Assembly: GCF_001486505.1 (NCBI RefSeq)
Contig: NZ_LN909063.1
Location: 124,001-188,000, forward strand
DNA length: 64,000 bases
Direction of reading: 5' to 3'
Origin: Paenibacillus rubinfantis
GTDB taxonomy: Bacteria > Bacillota > Bacilli > Paenibacillales > Paenibacillaceae
Both the position numbers and the translations under genes were made by a program. The notes under the pieces are model-generated. The model searched no databases, was not told the origin of the DNA, and saw only the letters and a list, made by a program, of their open reading frames with translations. Position 1 is the stretch's first letter. Every line of letters starts with the position of its first letter. Shown here in pieces: positions 35,198 to 43,645 of the stretch.

Positions 35198-35234
35198 TTT
35201 TGACATGATTTAAAGTTATGATAAACCCATCAAG
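35198..35234 (+). promoter_or_regulatory. 37-bp promoter element shared with 6855-6891
   Basis: TTTTGACATGATT, TAAA, GTTATGAT, A, AACCCATCAAG: 32 of 37 bases identical to the copy before DoxX. Lies between the WYL regulator and the GyrI-like gene, 40 bp before the latter's start. Confidence 0.6.
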
Positions 35235-35273
35235 CATATAAAACAAATTTTAAGTAAAGGTGGTAACGAAAAC

Positions 35274-35759
35274 ATGGCGAATTATGTTTTGGAAGAGAAG
35301 GATGGCTTCACCGTATTTGGTTTGGGCACGGAATTAAAAAGCCATTACACGGATTTTGCCGGCATCAATCAGGAAAAGTCGAGTTTCTGGCAAGCCGTCA
35401 CCGAGGACGGCCGACTCGAACAGCTCAAAGCGATTGCCGAAAATGACTACGTTTTTGCTGTAAATGAAGCGGTCAATAACAAAATGATGTATTACGCTGG
35501 CGTATTAAGCCATGAATCGCTGCCGGCCGCAGAGGGCTCCCGGGTCATCCAATTCCCGAAGGGGGAATACCTGGTGGTGAAAGGGGAGGGAACAACGGCG
35601 GATGAGTTAAGTAATCAGCTGGCGGGGATCGCTTTTGGCCAAGTCTTGCCGGAAGTGAGCCATGTTGCCTATGTTGGCGGGCCCAATACAACGGTATTGA
35701 TGGAGGAAGAGAACGGCCGCATCGCGGGGGAAATGTGGATCCCTGTCGTAAGGAAATAG
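35274..35759 (+). CDS. GyrI-like/effector-binding-domain protein
   Basis: 161 residues with the SOUL-like, GyrI effector-binding fold: DGFTVFGLGTELKSHYTDF at the start and a repeated beta-alpha-beta-beta layout ending MWIPVVRK. Stand-alone members bind small molecules or hydrolyse cyclopropanoid-type electrophiles. Preceded by AAAGGTGG. First of two genes with a 21-nt gap; its promoter holds the shared 37-bp element. Confidence 0.75.
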   Translation: MANYVLEEKDGFTVFGLGTELKSHYTDFAGINQEKSSFWQAVTEDGRLEQLKAIAENDYVFAVNEAVNNKMMYYAGVLSHESLPAAEGSRVIQFPKGEYLVVKGEGTTADELSNQLAGIAFGQVLPEVSHVAYVGGPNTTVLMEEENGRIAGEMWIPVVRK

Positions 35760-35780
35760 AGAAGAAGAGGAGGGGCTAGC

Positions 35781-36248
35781 ATGTCCTATGTCGTTGATTT
35801 CAAAAATGTATCCATCGTCGGTTTAGAATCCTCTCCTGTAGCAGAGGCGTTAGCCGGGTTGCGTGCAAATGAAGCGCGTTACTTTATGAACAAATATAAA
35901 CATGTGTTTACGGTCGAGCCGGCCAGCGAAAGCCAGGAAACCCTGGATTACGTGAACCGGATCTTAAAAGAAGAACGGGGCATCGAGTTTGCGGCCAAGC
36001 CGTTAGAGACGTCGTTTTTTCAAGTCGAAAACATCCGGTGGGCTTTCGTCTTCTATGAGGATGGGCTAGGGGTCAACGTCCTGTATACGTTGGATGATCC
36101 CAAGAAGCGGGCCGTAGGCTTTAAGCTGTCCGAAGGGATGGAGGTCCCCAAGGAGCTGGAGGAGAAGAAGTTTAAGTTTGCCCGGCAGAAGTCTAAATTG
36201 GCCGGTACGATCCGGGGCTCGTTTTTTGTGGTTAAAGGCGAATATTAA
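35781..36248 (+). CDS. Conserved hypothetical protein paired with GyrI-like gene
   Basis: 155 residues, soluble, no signal peptide. No family recognised. It contains VVDFKNVSIVGLESSPVAEA, RWAFVFYEDGLGVN and a basic C-terminal stretch with KFKFARQKSK. Strong ribosome-binding site (GAGGAGGGGC) and close spacing indicate co-expression with the GyrI-like gene and hence control by the same element. Function unknown. Confidence 0.6.
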   Translation: MSYVVDFKNVSIVGLESSPVAEALAGLRANEARYFMNKYKHVFTVEPASESQETLDYVNRILKEERGIEFAAKPLETSFFQVENIRWAFVFYEDGLGVNVLYTLDDPKKRAVGFKLSEGMEVPKELEEKKFKFARQKSKLAGTIRGSFFVVKGEY

Positions 36249-36261
36249 AATGACGGGAAGG

Positions 36262-36288
36262 AAGGCCGTTCAACGTTGAACGGTCTTT
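36262..36288. terminator. Bidirectional hairpin between two genes
   Basis: AAGGCCGTTC-AACG-TTGAACGGTCTTT; converging genes on each side. Confidence 0.7.
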
Positions 36289-36292
36289 CACT

Positions 36293-36682
36293 TTATCTTC
36301 CGATTTGTGCTTCGATCGCCGCTTTATCAATGACGGACCACACCTGCTTGATTTTCCCGTCTTCATACTTGTAAATGACATTTTCATAAAACAATACGCT
36401 TCTCCCATCCACAGGAAGTCCCATAAATTGCCCCTTGGGCGTGACATCAAAGCGTAAGCGGCTCGAAATATAAGGCGGCTCGCAAACGAGGGTATGAATA
36501 TTGAAATAGAGATCTGGAATATCTCGGTAATTGCCCTCCAGCATGTCTCGGTAACCGGTTAAGCCGATCAGCCGATCATTATAACAAACCTCGTCATGCA
36601 CAAATCGGCCCAGTTGCGCTAAATCCCTTTTATTCAAACCGTTTATGTATTCCCGGTAGATGGCTTTCAAAAAAATCTTCAC
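36293..36682 (-). CDS. SnoaL-like (NTF2-fold) ester cyclase-type protein
   Basis: 129 residues. NTF2 cone fold: FVHDEVCYNDRLIGLTGYRDMLEGNYRDIPDLYFNI, then RFDVTPKGQFMGLPVDGRSVLF and IYKYEDGKIKQVWSVIDK. Related to SnoaL polyketide cyclases, though many such proteins are of unknown chemistry. It lies alone on the minus strand, between the GyrI pair and the laminarinase gene. Confidence 0.8.
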   Translation of the reverse strand: MKIFLKAIYREYINGLNKRDLAQLGRFVHDEVCYNDRLIGLTGYRDMLEGNYRDIPDLYFNIHTLVCEPPYISSRLRFDVTPKGQFMGLPVDGRSVLFYENVIYKYEDGKIKQVWSVIDKAAIEAQIGR

Positions 36683-36757
36683 AGAAGCGACATCCTTTCT
36701 GTCGAGTTTAAACCCATAAACACCGATTTATTGTATTCAAAGAACTCCGTATGCATG

Positions 36758-36796
36758 CAAAAAAGAGAACCAGGGCCCCCGATAGGGAGCCCTGGT
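36758..36796 (-). terminator. Terminator of the laminarinase gene
   Basis: ACCAGGGC-CCCC and GAGCCCTGGT arms; on the minus strand it is followed by a T run (36760-36764 on the plus strand reads A). Confidence 0.75.
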
Positions 36797-36828
36797 TTGA
36801 TGGAATGGTGGTCGAGTTGTCTCGCCAG

Positions 36829-39237
36829 CTATTCCGGTGCTCCTTGCGTAACCCCGTGAACATAAGTTTGCCAGGGGGTATCCAGCGCTCCTTGCCCGGG
36901 GTTATAGGTGAAGAAATACTCCACATGATCCCCTTGACTCAGGTTGTTGACCGCATAGGTATAGTTGCCGTTCCCCGTTGGGGTCATGGCGACATTCAGC
37001 TGACCGCCGTTATTGATCTTATAGTGCAGATCCGCGAAAGTAGCGCCGTTCACGTAGAACAGCAGGTTATCGCCGGTTTTCTTCAGCCCCTTCACTTGAT
37101 CGCCGATGACGATCGTGGAGGGTGTGCCCGGGTCCCCAGGATTCCCAGGATTCCCAGGGTTTCCGGGATTCTCGCCACCGCCTCCAGTTCCATTATCCTT
37201 ATACACACGCACATAATCAACCTGCATCGTGGCCGGGATATCGCCGGGATTCGGAGCGTTGCCGCCGTCGAAGTTTCCGCCGACCGCCAGGTTCATAATG
37301 AGATAAAACGCCTGATCAAACGGAGCGTTCGGGTTGTTTGGCGCTGCCGCGGAATACCATTGATCCCGGGTTGCTCTAAAGAAGAACTTGCCGTCAACGT
37401 ACCACTTGATGTTGTCCTCTTCCCAAACCACGGAATAGACATGGAAGTCATTGGCGATGGTTTGCCCGGACGGGAAGTTGTATTCGCCCGAGAGATGCGT
37501 ATTGGCCGGCCATTGTCCGCCAAAATGAATGGCGCCGGAAGATTTGCCGGGCAGACGCCCTCTGGCTTCCATGACGTCGATTTCACCGGAAGCGGCCCAG
37601 GTGCCGTAGGTTTGATCCTGCGGCAGCATCCAAAGAGCCGGCCAAATGCCGTTCCCCGTAGGCAGCTTCGCGCGGAAATCCACTCTGCCGTATTTCAGCG
37701 AGAAGTGATCCTTCGTGTTCACCTTACCGGAAGAGTATTGTGCATATCGATTCGGATCCTGCGGGAAGGATTTCGGATCGTTTAAGGCCCGGATATGGAG
37801 CTTCCCGTCCTGAACGAAGATATTTTGCGGGCTGTTCGTGTAATGCTGCAGCTCCGCATTGCCCCAACCCCAGGTGCCGGGATCATCATTCAGGTAATAT
37901 CCCTGTTCATAATTCCATTTGCTTGTGTCCAGCTGAGATCCGATAAATTCATCCTGCCAGATAAGCGACAATCCTTCAATGGCAGGATTGCTTGGCGTGC
38001 TGAGCGGAATATCCGCTTGGTCGGATTCATCCGGCCGCGGGGCGTTTGGATTGCCAATAAAGGTGTAAGTGACGTAGTTGTTTTCAACGTTACCGCCCTT
38101 TTGCCCATTTAAAGGATATCCAATACGGATTTGCATATCTTCCTGGATCGGTTGGAACCACAGGCCATAGATATAGTCCGCCCAATAGCCCCATTGATTC
38201 GCACTGGACAGGTTATTGTAACCATTCGCGGAATAAACGAACCCGCTTTGCCCGGAATCCGCTAGATCCACCCATTGCCCATTGCGGTTGATTTGATAGA
38301 CGAAATTCCCCAACTCTGTGGCGATGGCGGCGCTTCCGTCGATTTTCGGCAGAGGCAGCCCGATGGCACCGCTTTCATTTGCGGTGAACGTCGTTCCCTC
38401 ATAAGGCGTCAGGACGTACGAATTTCGGACAGGTTCATTAAAAATAATCGTATAGACCACGTTCGCCAACGAGGTCTTTGATTCCAGCTTGACGTTGATC
38501 GACTCCGTGACGTTAAACCAGTAACCTCCGCCTCCGTCGGTAAACTGGCCGAAGTTCTGATCATAAATCCAGCCGCTGGCCGCATTGTTGTCGATATCGA
38601 TCCAGGTGCTGCTGTTCACCGGCTTCACGTAGACTTTCAAATCCTCGGCTACCGCGGCATAAGGAACGGCCGGATCGTTGTTGAAGACGGGATAGGTGAA
38701 GCCGGCTCCGCCCGTCGTGCCTGCGGTGATGACCGGACCTTGCGTTGGTGTCATCGCGGTAATGGTCGTTTTGTTGATATTTTCAAAGACGAGAGTGTAA
38801 TTGAGCGTAACCCCATTTGCTTTGGAGTACAGCTGAATCTCGGTCGTTGCGGAAAGGGTGAACCAATAGCCATTAAAACCGCCGTCACTCCAGTGACCCC
38901 AGTTCTGGTTGTAGATAAAGCTGCTGATACTGTCGATATCAACCCAGTTGCCGTTGACTTTCACCTTGACGCCTAAGTCTTGCACAACATCGCTCCAGGT
39001 GGAAGAGCCGCCGTTAAAAATCGGCATGACAAAGCCGTAACTGGCTTGTCCGACACCCGACTTCGTGATCACCGGCCCGTCCCCTGCCGAGAAGTAACTC
39101 ATCGAGGTAATCGTAGTTCCGGCTGCCTGAGCCTTTGGCGACGGCATTAAACTGACGCCAGCTACCATGATGACCGCCAGGAGCAAGCTGAATACCTTTT
39201 GAGCCAGCCGCCTTTCCGTAAAGTGAGATCGTTTCAT
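36829..39237 (-). CDS. Secreted GH16 endo-beta-1,3-glucanase (laminarinase)
   Basis: 802 residues, ATG 39237 with AAAGGGAGGG. Signal peptide to about residue 38, then three related modules of about 110 residues (about 40-155, 156-270, 271-395), each with a GYWF/GLWF-type motif. The GH16 catalytic domain is at about 405-680, with the catalytic GEIDVMEARG at 551-560 (Glu552, Asp554, Glu557), then a GNPGNPG-rich linker and a C-terminal carbohydrate-binding module of CBM56 type. It hydrolyses beta-1,3-glucan outside the cell. A cre-like site lies 65-79 bp before the start, so glucose repression by CcpA is expected. Confidence 0.92.
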   Translation of the reverse strand: MKRSHFTERRLAQKVFSLLLAVIMVAGVSLMPSPKAQAAGTTITSMSYFSAGDGPVITKSGVGQASYGFVMPIFNGGSSTWSDVVQDLGVKVKVNGNWVDIDSISSFIYNQNWGHWSDGGFNGYWFTLSATTEIQLYSKANGVTLNYTLVFENINKTTITAMTPTQGPVITAGTTGGAGFTYPVFNNDPAVPYAAVAEDLKVYVKPVNSSTWIDIDNNAASGWIYDQNFGQFTDGGGGYWFNVTESINVKLESKTSLANVVYTIIFNEPVRNSYVLTPYEGTTFTANESGAIGLPLPKIDGSAAIATELGNFVYQINRNGQWVDLADSGQSGFVYSANGYNNLSSANQWGYWADYIYGLWFQPIQEDMQIRIGYPLNGQKGGNVENNYVTYTFIGNPNAPRPDESDQADIPLSTPSNPAIEGLSLIWQDEFIGSQLDTSKWNYEQGYYLNDDPGTWGWGNAELQHYTNSPQNIFVQDGKLHIRALNDPKSFPQDPNRYAQYSSGKVNTKDHFSLKYGRVDFRAKLPTGNGIWPALWMLPQDQTYGTWAASGEIDVMEARGRLPGKSSGAIHFGGQWPANTHLSGEYNFPSGQTIANDFHVYSVVWEEDNIKWYVDGKFFFRATRDQWYSAAAPNNPNAPFDQAFYLIMNLAVGGNFDGGNAPNPGDIPATMQVDYVRVYKDNGTGGGGENPGNPGNPGNPGDPGTPSTIVIGDQVKGLKKTGDNLLFYVNGATFADLHYKINNGGQLNVAMTPTGNGNYTYAVNNLSQGDHVEYFFTYNPGQGALDTPWQTYVHGVTQGAPE

Positions 39238-39301
39238 GAATACCCTCCCTTTATTATTGTGATTCTCCCAACGTATGCATGGATAGGGAAATACTTACAT
39301 A

Positions 39302-39316
39302 GGAGAACGCTTTCAT
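39302..39316 (-). promoter_or_regulatory. Probable CcpA cre site for the laminarinase gene
   Basis: Read on the minus strand, ATGAAAGCGTTCTCC; it matches the cre consensus WTGNAANCGNWNNCW at 14 of 15 positions. Confidence 0.6.
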
Positions 39317-39503
39317 TCTATCAATCCGGTCATCCGATGAATAGGTTCCATATTTCGGGTGAGGTATCCATATTTTAGGGGAGCAAGGAATTATCACGAA
39401 TTTAAAATATTTTGCGGAGAGGGCCCTCTTCCGAAAGGGATTCAGAAGGGGAAAAAGAATATAATAGAGGTCCCCTAAACGTGAGTAAAAGGGAGGGATC
39501 CGA

Positions 39504-39710
39504 ATGCTTAAACCGGATGCTTTGACTGTAATCGAACAGGATAAGGCAAGTTTGGATGAATATACGTTAGAACAGCTGCGCTACATGATTTCTTATTTCC
39601 TGCCTAAAGGAGGCTTATATGAACGGAACTACCCTGGACCTGCAGTTATTGGAAAAAATGAGGCCGGAGCTTACCGCGTTCTGCTACCGGATGCTGGGAT
39701 CGATCGATGA
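39504..39710 (+). CDS. Small ORF overlapping the ECF sigma gene
   Basis: 68 codons, AAGGGAGGG before the ATG. The first part, DALTVIEQDKASLDEYTLEQ then RYMISYFLPKGG, looks like a compact helical protein. The last 30 codons run inside the sigma gene in another frame, which is unusual: the natural stop may have been lost. Possible translational coupling to the sigma gene at 39619. Confidence 0.4.
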   Translation: MLKPDALTVIEQDKASLDEYTLEQLRYMISYFLPKGGLYERNYPGPAVIGKNEAGAYRVLLPDAGIDR

Positions 39711-40575
39711 CGCGGACGATGCGGTTCAGGAGATCTATATCCGCGTTTGGCAAAGCTGGAGCTCGTTCCGACAGGAATCCTCGCATAAGACCTGGATTTA
39801 TCGGATCGCCTCCAACTTATGTCTGGATAAACTGAGACAGGCGAAGCGCCGGGTGCTTCCCGTTGACTTGTCCGATCCGGCGAGCTCCATCGTGGAACCT
39901 CGCGAGACGTTACCCGATTCCGCCTGGATCTGGCTGGCTCCCGACTTCGGGGAGAACCCTGAGGACGCGCTGATCCGCAAGGATACCCTGCAGCTCTGCT
40001 TTATCGCGCTGCTGCAGACCTTGCCTCCCCGTCAGCGTGCCGTATTAATTCTAAAGGATGTCTTCGATTGGTCCTCGAAGCAAATTGCAGAGACCATGGG
40101 GATGTCGGCGGCGGCCGTAAACAGCGCGCTGCAGAGAGCAAGGGAGACGATGAACCGAGCCGAGCTGCGTTCCGATGAGCTCAGCCGCATGGAAGGCGAG
40201 CCGGACCGCGAGCTGCTATCGCGTTATGTGGAGGCCTTCGAGCAATTTGACGTCGACCGGTTGGTCGCGTTATTTCACGAGGAAGGCTGCATGTCCATGC
40301 CGCCATTCCCGATGTGGGTCCGCGGCAGGGAGGATTTGGCGAAGTTTTTCTCGCTTACTCGTTGGCATTGCGAGGGCTCTCGGTTTTTGCCGGTTAAGAT
40401 CAACGGCGGGTATCCGGCGCTTGCGCAGTATATGCCAAGCCGGGATGGAGACCAACTGGTTCCTTGGGGAATTCATGTCCTTGAAACCAAGGATCATCAG
40501 ATTCTCCACGTCCAAAATTTCATAAACACCAAATTATTTTCCCGATTGGGGCTTCCAGAGCAATTGGACCGATGA
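39619..40575 (+). CDS. ECF-type sigma-70 factor with SnoaL-like C-terminus
   Basis: 318 residues. Region 2 (GSIDDADDAVQEIYIRVWQSW), region 4 (LPPRQRAVLILKDVFDWSSKQIAETMGMSAAAVNSALQRARE, in segments) and a C-terminal SnoaL-like domain (PDRELLSRYVEAFEQFDVDRLVALFHEEG). Such extended ECF factors (SigJ-like) need no separate anti-sigma factor. ATG 39619 has AAAGGAGG, inside the preceding small ORF. Regulon unknown. Confidence 0.87.
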   Translation: MNGTTLDLQLLEKMRPELTAFCYRMLGSIDDADDAVQEIYIRVWQSWSSFRQESSHKTWIYRIASNLCLDKLRQAKRRVLPVDLSDPASSIVEPRETLPDSAWIWLAPDFGENPEDALIRKDTLQLCFIALLQTLPPRQRAVLILKDVFDWSSKQIAETMGMSAAAVNSALQRARETMNRAELRSDELSRMEGEPDRELLSRYVEAFEQFDVDRLVALFHEEGCMSMPPFPMWVRGREDLAKFFSLTRWHCEGSRFLPVKINGGYPALAQYMPSRDGDQLVPWGIHVLETKDHQILHVQNFINTKLFSRLGLPEQLDR

Positions 40576-40650
40576 ATTTCGAAATCGGCTTACGTCTATA
40601 GGAATGTAAAGGTAAACCAACCATCCTATTGAAAGAGGTGCCATTGAAAC

Positions 40651-41076
40651 ATGGAAACCAATCAACCAACGAAAGTAACCGTTCAAGCGGTGATTCAAGC
40701 CCCTATGGAAAAGGTGTGGAGTTATTGGACAGAGCCGGAGCACATTACGAAGTGGAACCAAGCATCGGAGGACTGGCATGCGCCAAGAGCGGAGAACGAT
40801 TTGCGGGCCGGGGGCACCTTCGTAACTCGGATGGAAGCGAAGGACGGCAGCATGGGTTTTGATTTTGGCGGAGTTTATGATGAAGTCCAAACGCACGAGC
40901 TCATCTCCTACACCATGGGGGACGGCAGACGGGTGGAAATTACCTTTGCCGCGGAAGGCCAAGGGACGAAGGTCGTTGAAACGTTTGATGCCGAAAGCTC
41001 GCATCCGGTCGAGTTCCAGCAAGCGGGCTGGCAAGCGATTATGGACAATTTCAAGAAGTACGTGGAAGAATCTTAA
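40651..41076 (+). CDS. SRPBCC/AHSA1-family protein
   Basis: 141 residues. TVQAVIQAPMEKVWSYWTEPEHITKWNQAS opens the START-like fold, and PVEFQQAGWQAIMDNFKKYVEES closes it. The family binds hydrophobic ligands; activator-of-Hsp90-like members have no proven function in bacteria. It follows the sigma gene by 75 nt. A terminator follows. Confidence 0.87.
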   Translation: METNQPTKVTVQAVIQAPMEKVWSYWTEPEHITKWNQASEDWHAPRAENDLRAGGTFVTRMEAKDGSMGFDFGGVYDEVQTHELISYTMGDGRRVEITFAAEGQGTKVVETFDAESSHPVEFQQAGWQAIMDNFKKYVEES

Positions 41077-41086
41077 GATACGGAAC

Positions 41087-41113
41087 GGGCGCCCAAGCGG
41101 ACGCCTTTTTTCG
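41087..41113 (+). terminator. Terminator after the SRPBCC gene
   Basis: GGGCGCCC and GGACGCC arms around AAGC, followed by TTTTTT. Confidence 0.7.
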
Positions 41114-41491
41114 TTAAGGAAGCTTGTCGAACTTATTCTCCTGCGCTTCGATGAGAGCCAACTTATAGTTGAGCTTCTCCAAAATTTTGATGAGGTGCGA
41201 TATTTGCTGTTCCACTTTGGTTCTTTGCTCCGAGAGGATTACTTTTCGCTCCTGCAACGTTTCCTCTCCACGCAGATAAAGCTCTGTGTAATGCTTGATC
41301 TCTTCCAAAGATAAACCGGTCGAACGCAGGGCCTGCACGGTATTGATCCAATCGATATTGATCTCCCGGTAGAGGCGGACCCCGTTGGCATCGCGCTCAA
41401 CTTGAGGAAGAACTCCTTCTTTTTCATAAAAACGCAAGGTGTACGGAGAGATTGCCGTGAGTTCTGTAACTTGCCTCACCGTATAGGACAT
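41114..41491 (-). CDS. MerR-family transcriptional regulator
   Basis: 125 residues. Winged helix SYTVRQVTELTAISPYTLRFYEKEG and VRLYREINIDWINTVQALRSTGLSLEEI, then a coiled coil (about 80-115). The divergent side holds an SDR gene remnant (41672) with a TTGACT promoter at about 41596 and GAGT-T-ACTC repeats near 41517. This SDR was presumably the target. No Cys ligand-binding motif, so a small organic effector is likely. Confidence 0.88.
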   Translation of the reverse strand: MSYTVRQVTELTAISPYTLRFYEKEGVLPQVERDANGVRLYREINIDWINTVQALRSTGLSLEEIKHYTELYLRGEETLQERKVILSEQRTKVEQQISHLIKILEKLNYKLALIEAQENKFDKLP

Positions 41492-41671
41492 CGCGTTTCT
41501 TCCCCTCCTTCGATTAGAGTTACTCCAACTATATTAGAGTGGATTTAGGTGAAAAACAACGATTTATTCCTGTGTTTCTTCAAGAAAATTAAGGTGTTGA
41601 CTTAGAGTTCCTACAGTCATGTAAGCTTGGGGGGTGGTTATCAATCGAGGGATAAAAGGAGAACTGATACG

Positions 41672-41982
41672 ATGAGAAAAACAGTGTTGATTACCGGTTG
41701 TTCTTCAGGTTTAGGAAATACCTCAGCCAAGAAGTTTGCTTCAGAGGGCTCAATCACATGATGCAATCCTTGAGCCATTCTCCGTTTGAACCTGCGGATG
41801 AACATGCGGTGGCAGATCAAGTGATCAAAGCCGCTTCGGATCCGACGAACCAGCTGCGGTATGTGGCAGGGCCTGATGCAGAAGAAACGGCACAATTAAG
41901 ATGGACGCAATCGGAAGATAAGTATATGGCCACGATGCGAGCCTTATTAGGTCATACCGCGTGGTGCGACTCCCAAAAGTAA
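41672..41982 (+). pseudogene. SDR gene with internal deletion
   Basis: ATG 41672 (AAAGGAGA upstream) encodes MRKTVLITGCSSGLGNTSAK, the first part of a classical SDR, and stops at 41761. From 41745 another frame reads PADEHAVADQVIKAASDPTN and QLRYVAGPDAEE, the C-terminal end of the same family, to 41982. The central 150 or more codons with the catalytic Tyr are missing. It therefore keeps both gene ends and its promoter but not the enzyme core. Intact relatives sit next to MerR genes, as here. Confidence 0.75.
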
Positions 41983-42078
41983 AGTTGCCTAAACATAATT
42001 TCCCCATAGACGAATCGATTTGCGAACGCTACACTAGGGAAGGCGACAAAGAATACACCTAGTAGGAGCTTGTGAATC

Positions 42079-43470
42079 GTGACTTTAACTGAACGTATTC
42101 CTTCATGGAAGAAACTAAGTCTTTTTGCGGTAACCTGGCCGATCTTTATTGATTCCGTTCTGCGGATGATGCTCGGCACCGTGGACGTATTTATGCTAAG
42201 CCGTATCTCCGATACCGCAACAGGAGCGGTGGGCTTAGCCAATGAAATCATTTATTTCTGTATCTTGATGTTTGGGTTTGTGGGCATCGGAACCAGTGTT
42301 GCGGTATCCCAGTATCTCGGTGCGGGACGGGAGAAAGAGGCAAGCCGCGTCTCGGCACTGGCGATCACGATGAACCTCATCTTCGGGATTCTCGTTAGTA
42401 TTGTCCTCTTTAGCTTTGGAGAGTCGCTTCTGCGGCTGCTCAACCTAAATTCGGAACAGATTGGTATCGCTAGCCACTATTTGAAGATCATCGGCGGCTT
42501 TATGTGGATCGAGGCGCTGTCTTATGCCGTTTCATCGGTCATCCGTTCGAGTGGGAATACCAAAAGCGTCATGTACGTGACGCTTGGCGTGAATCTTCTC
42601 CACGTCACGGGCAACTATCTGTTGATCTTCGGGAACCTGGGCTTTCCGGAAATGGGCGTTACCGGCGCGGCCATATCGACCGTAGTTAGCCGTTTTGTCG
42701 GCATTATCGTGCTGTTCTTCATCTTGTATCGCCGGGTTCCTGCGCCGATTCGCGGGAAGGATTACGTGACTTGGAATGGGACGTATGCCAAGCAGATTTT
42801 AAGCGTGGGGCTGCCGGCGGCGGGAGAACACCTCGCTTGGCAGTCGCAGTACCTCATGATCATCGGTTTCGTGAATATGATTAGCATTACCGCCTTGAAT
42901 ACGCATGTGTACGTGATGAACATCTCGAACTACTTTATGGCGCTAGCCGCGTCGATTGGAGCGGGGACGGAGATCATCGTCGGGCAAATGGTTGGGGCGG
43001 GTGAGATGAAGGCGGCCTACAAGCGGCTGATGAAAAGCGTAAGGATCAGCTTCTTGCTCACGTTGCTTATCGTCGGAGTGGCTTCGATTTTCCGACATGA
43101 CCTCATCGGCATGTTTACGGAGAATCCGGAGATTATTGCGGCGGGGGCAAGTATCTTCCTGTTATCTATCGTGCTGGAGCCCGGTCGGACCTTCAATATG
43201 GTTATCATTAATTCGCTGCGCGCCGCCGGGGATGCGCGATTCCCCGTTCTGATGGGCGTATGCTCAATGTGGGGCGTTTCGGTTCCGCTGGCGTACCTGC
43301 TGGGCGTTCACTTGGGAATCGGGCTGCTGGGCATATGGATTGCATTTGCCGTGGATGAATGGCTGCGCGGACTTATTATGTTGCTTCGCTGGAGAAGCCG
43401 TGCTTGGGAGAAAAAAGCGCTCGTCAAACCGGTTTCCGCCTCGGAAGAGGCACTTGGGGCATCAGCGTAA
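42079..43470 (+). CDS. MATE-family efflux transporter
   Basis: 463 residues, twelve transmembrane helices. The N-terminal half contains WPIFIDSVLRMMLGTVDVFMLSRISDTATGAVG and VGIGTSVAVSQYLGAG; the second half is the related repeat. GTG start with TAGGAG upstream. A Na+- or H+-coupled exporter of drugs or metabolites; the substrate is unknown. Followed by a strong terminator. Confidence 0.92.
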   Translation: MTLTERIPSWKKLSLFAVTWPIFIDSVLRMMLGTVDVFMLSRISDTATGAVGLANEIIYFCILMFGFVGIGTSVAVSQYLGAGREKEASRVSALAITMNLIFGILVSIVLFSFGESLLRLLNLNSEQIGIASHYLKIIGGFMWIEALSYAVSSVIRSSGNTKSVMYVTLGVNLLHVTGNYLLIFGNLGFPEMGVTGAAISTVVSRFVGIIVLFFILYRRVPAPIRGKDYVTWNGTYAKQILSVGLPAAGEHLAWQSQYLMIIGFVNMISITALNTHVYVMNISNYFMALAASIGAGTEIIVGQMVGAGEMKAAYKRLMKSVRISFLLTLLIVGVASIFRHDLIGMFTENPEIIAAGASIFLLSIVLEPGRTFNMVIINSLRAAGDARFPVLMGVCSMWGVSVPLAYLLGVHLGIGLLGIWIAFAVDEWLRGLIMLLRWRSRAWEKKALVKPVSASEEALGASA

Positions 43471-43487
43471 TAGGGCCGAAATAGATA

Positions 43488-43513
43488 AAGGCGCCTTTCC
43501 AGGCGCCTTTTTT
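43488..43513 (+). terminator. Terminator after MATE gene
   Basis: AAGGCGCCT-TTCC-AGGCGCCTTTTTT. Confidence 0.85.
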
Positions 43514-43583
43514 CTTTATTTATTTACCTTTTTTTTGTGAGGTCTGTAATCCTGCTCCTCAACCAAAGTTGATTGAAGCACAA

Positions 43584-43624
43584 AGGGTGCCCCTACGTCA
43601 TCGTTGATGACGAAGGGACACCCT
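43584..43624 (-). terminator. Hairpin terminator of the MerR-SDR operon
   Basis: AGGGTG-CCCCT-ACGTCATC pairs with GATGACG-AAGGG-ACACCCT; converging with the MATE gene. Confidence 0.65.
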
Positions 43625-43645
43625 GATTCCTTTTACGACTCCACC

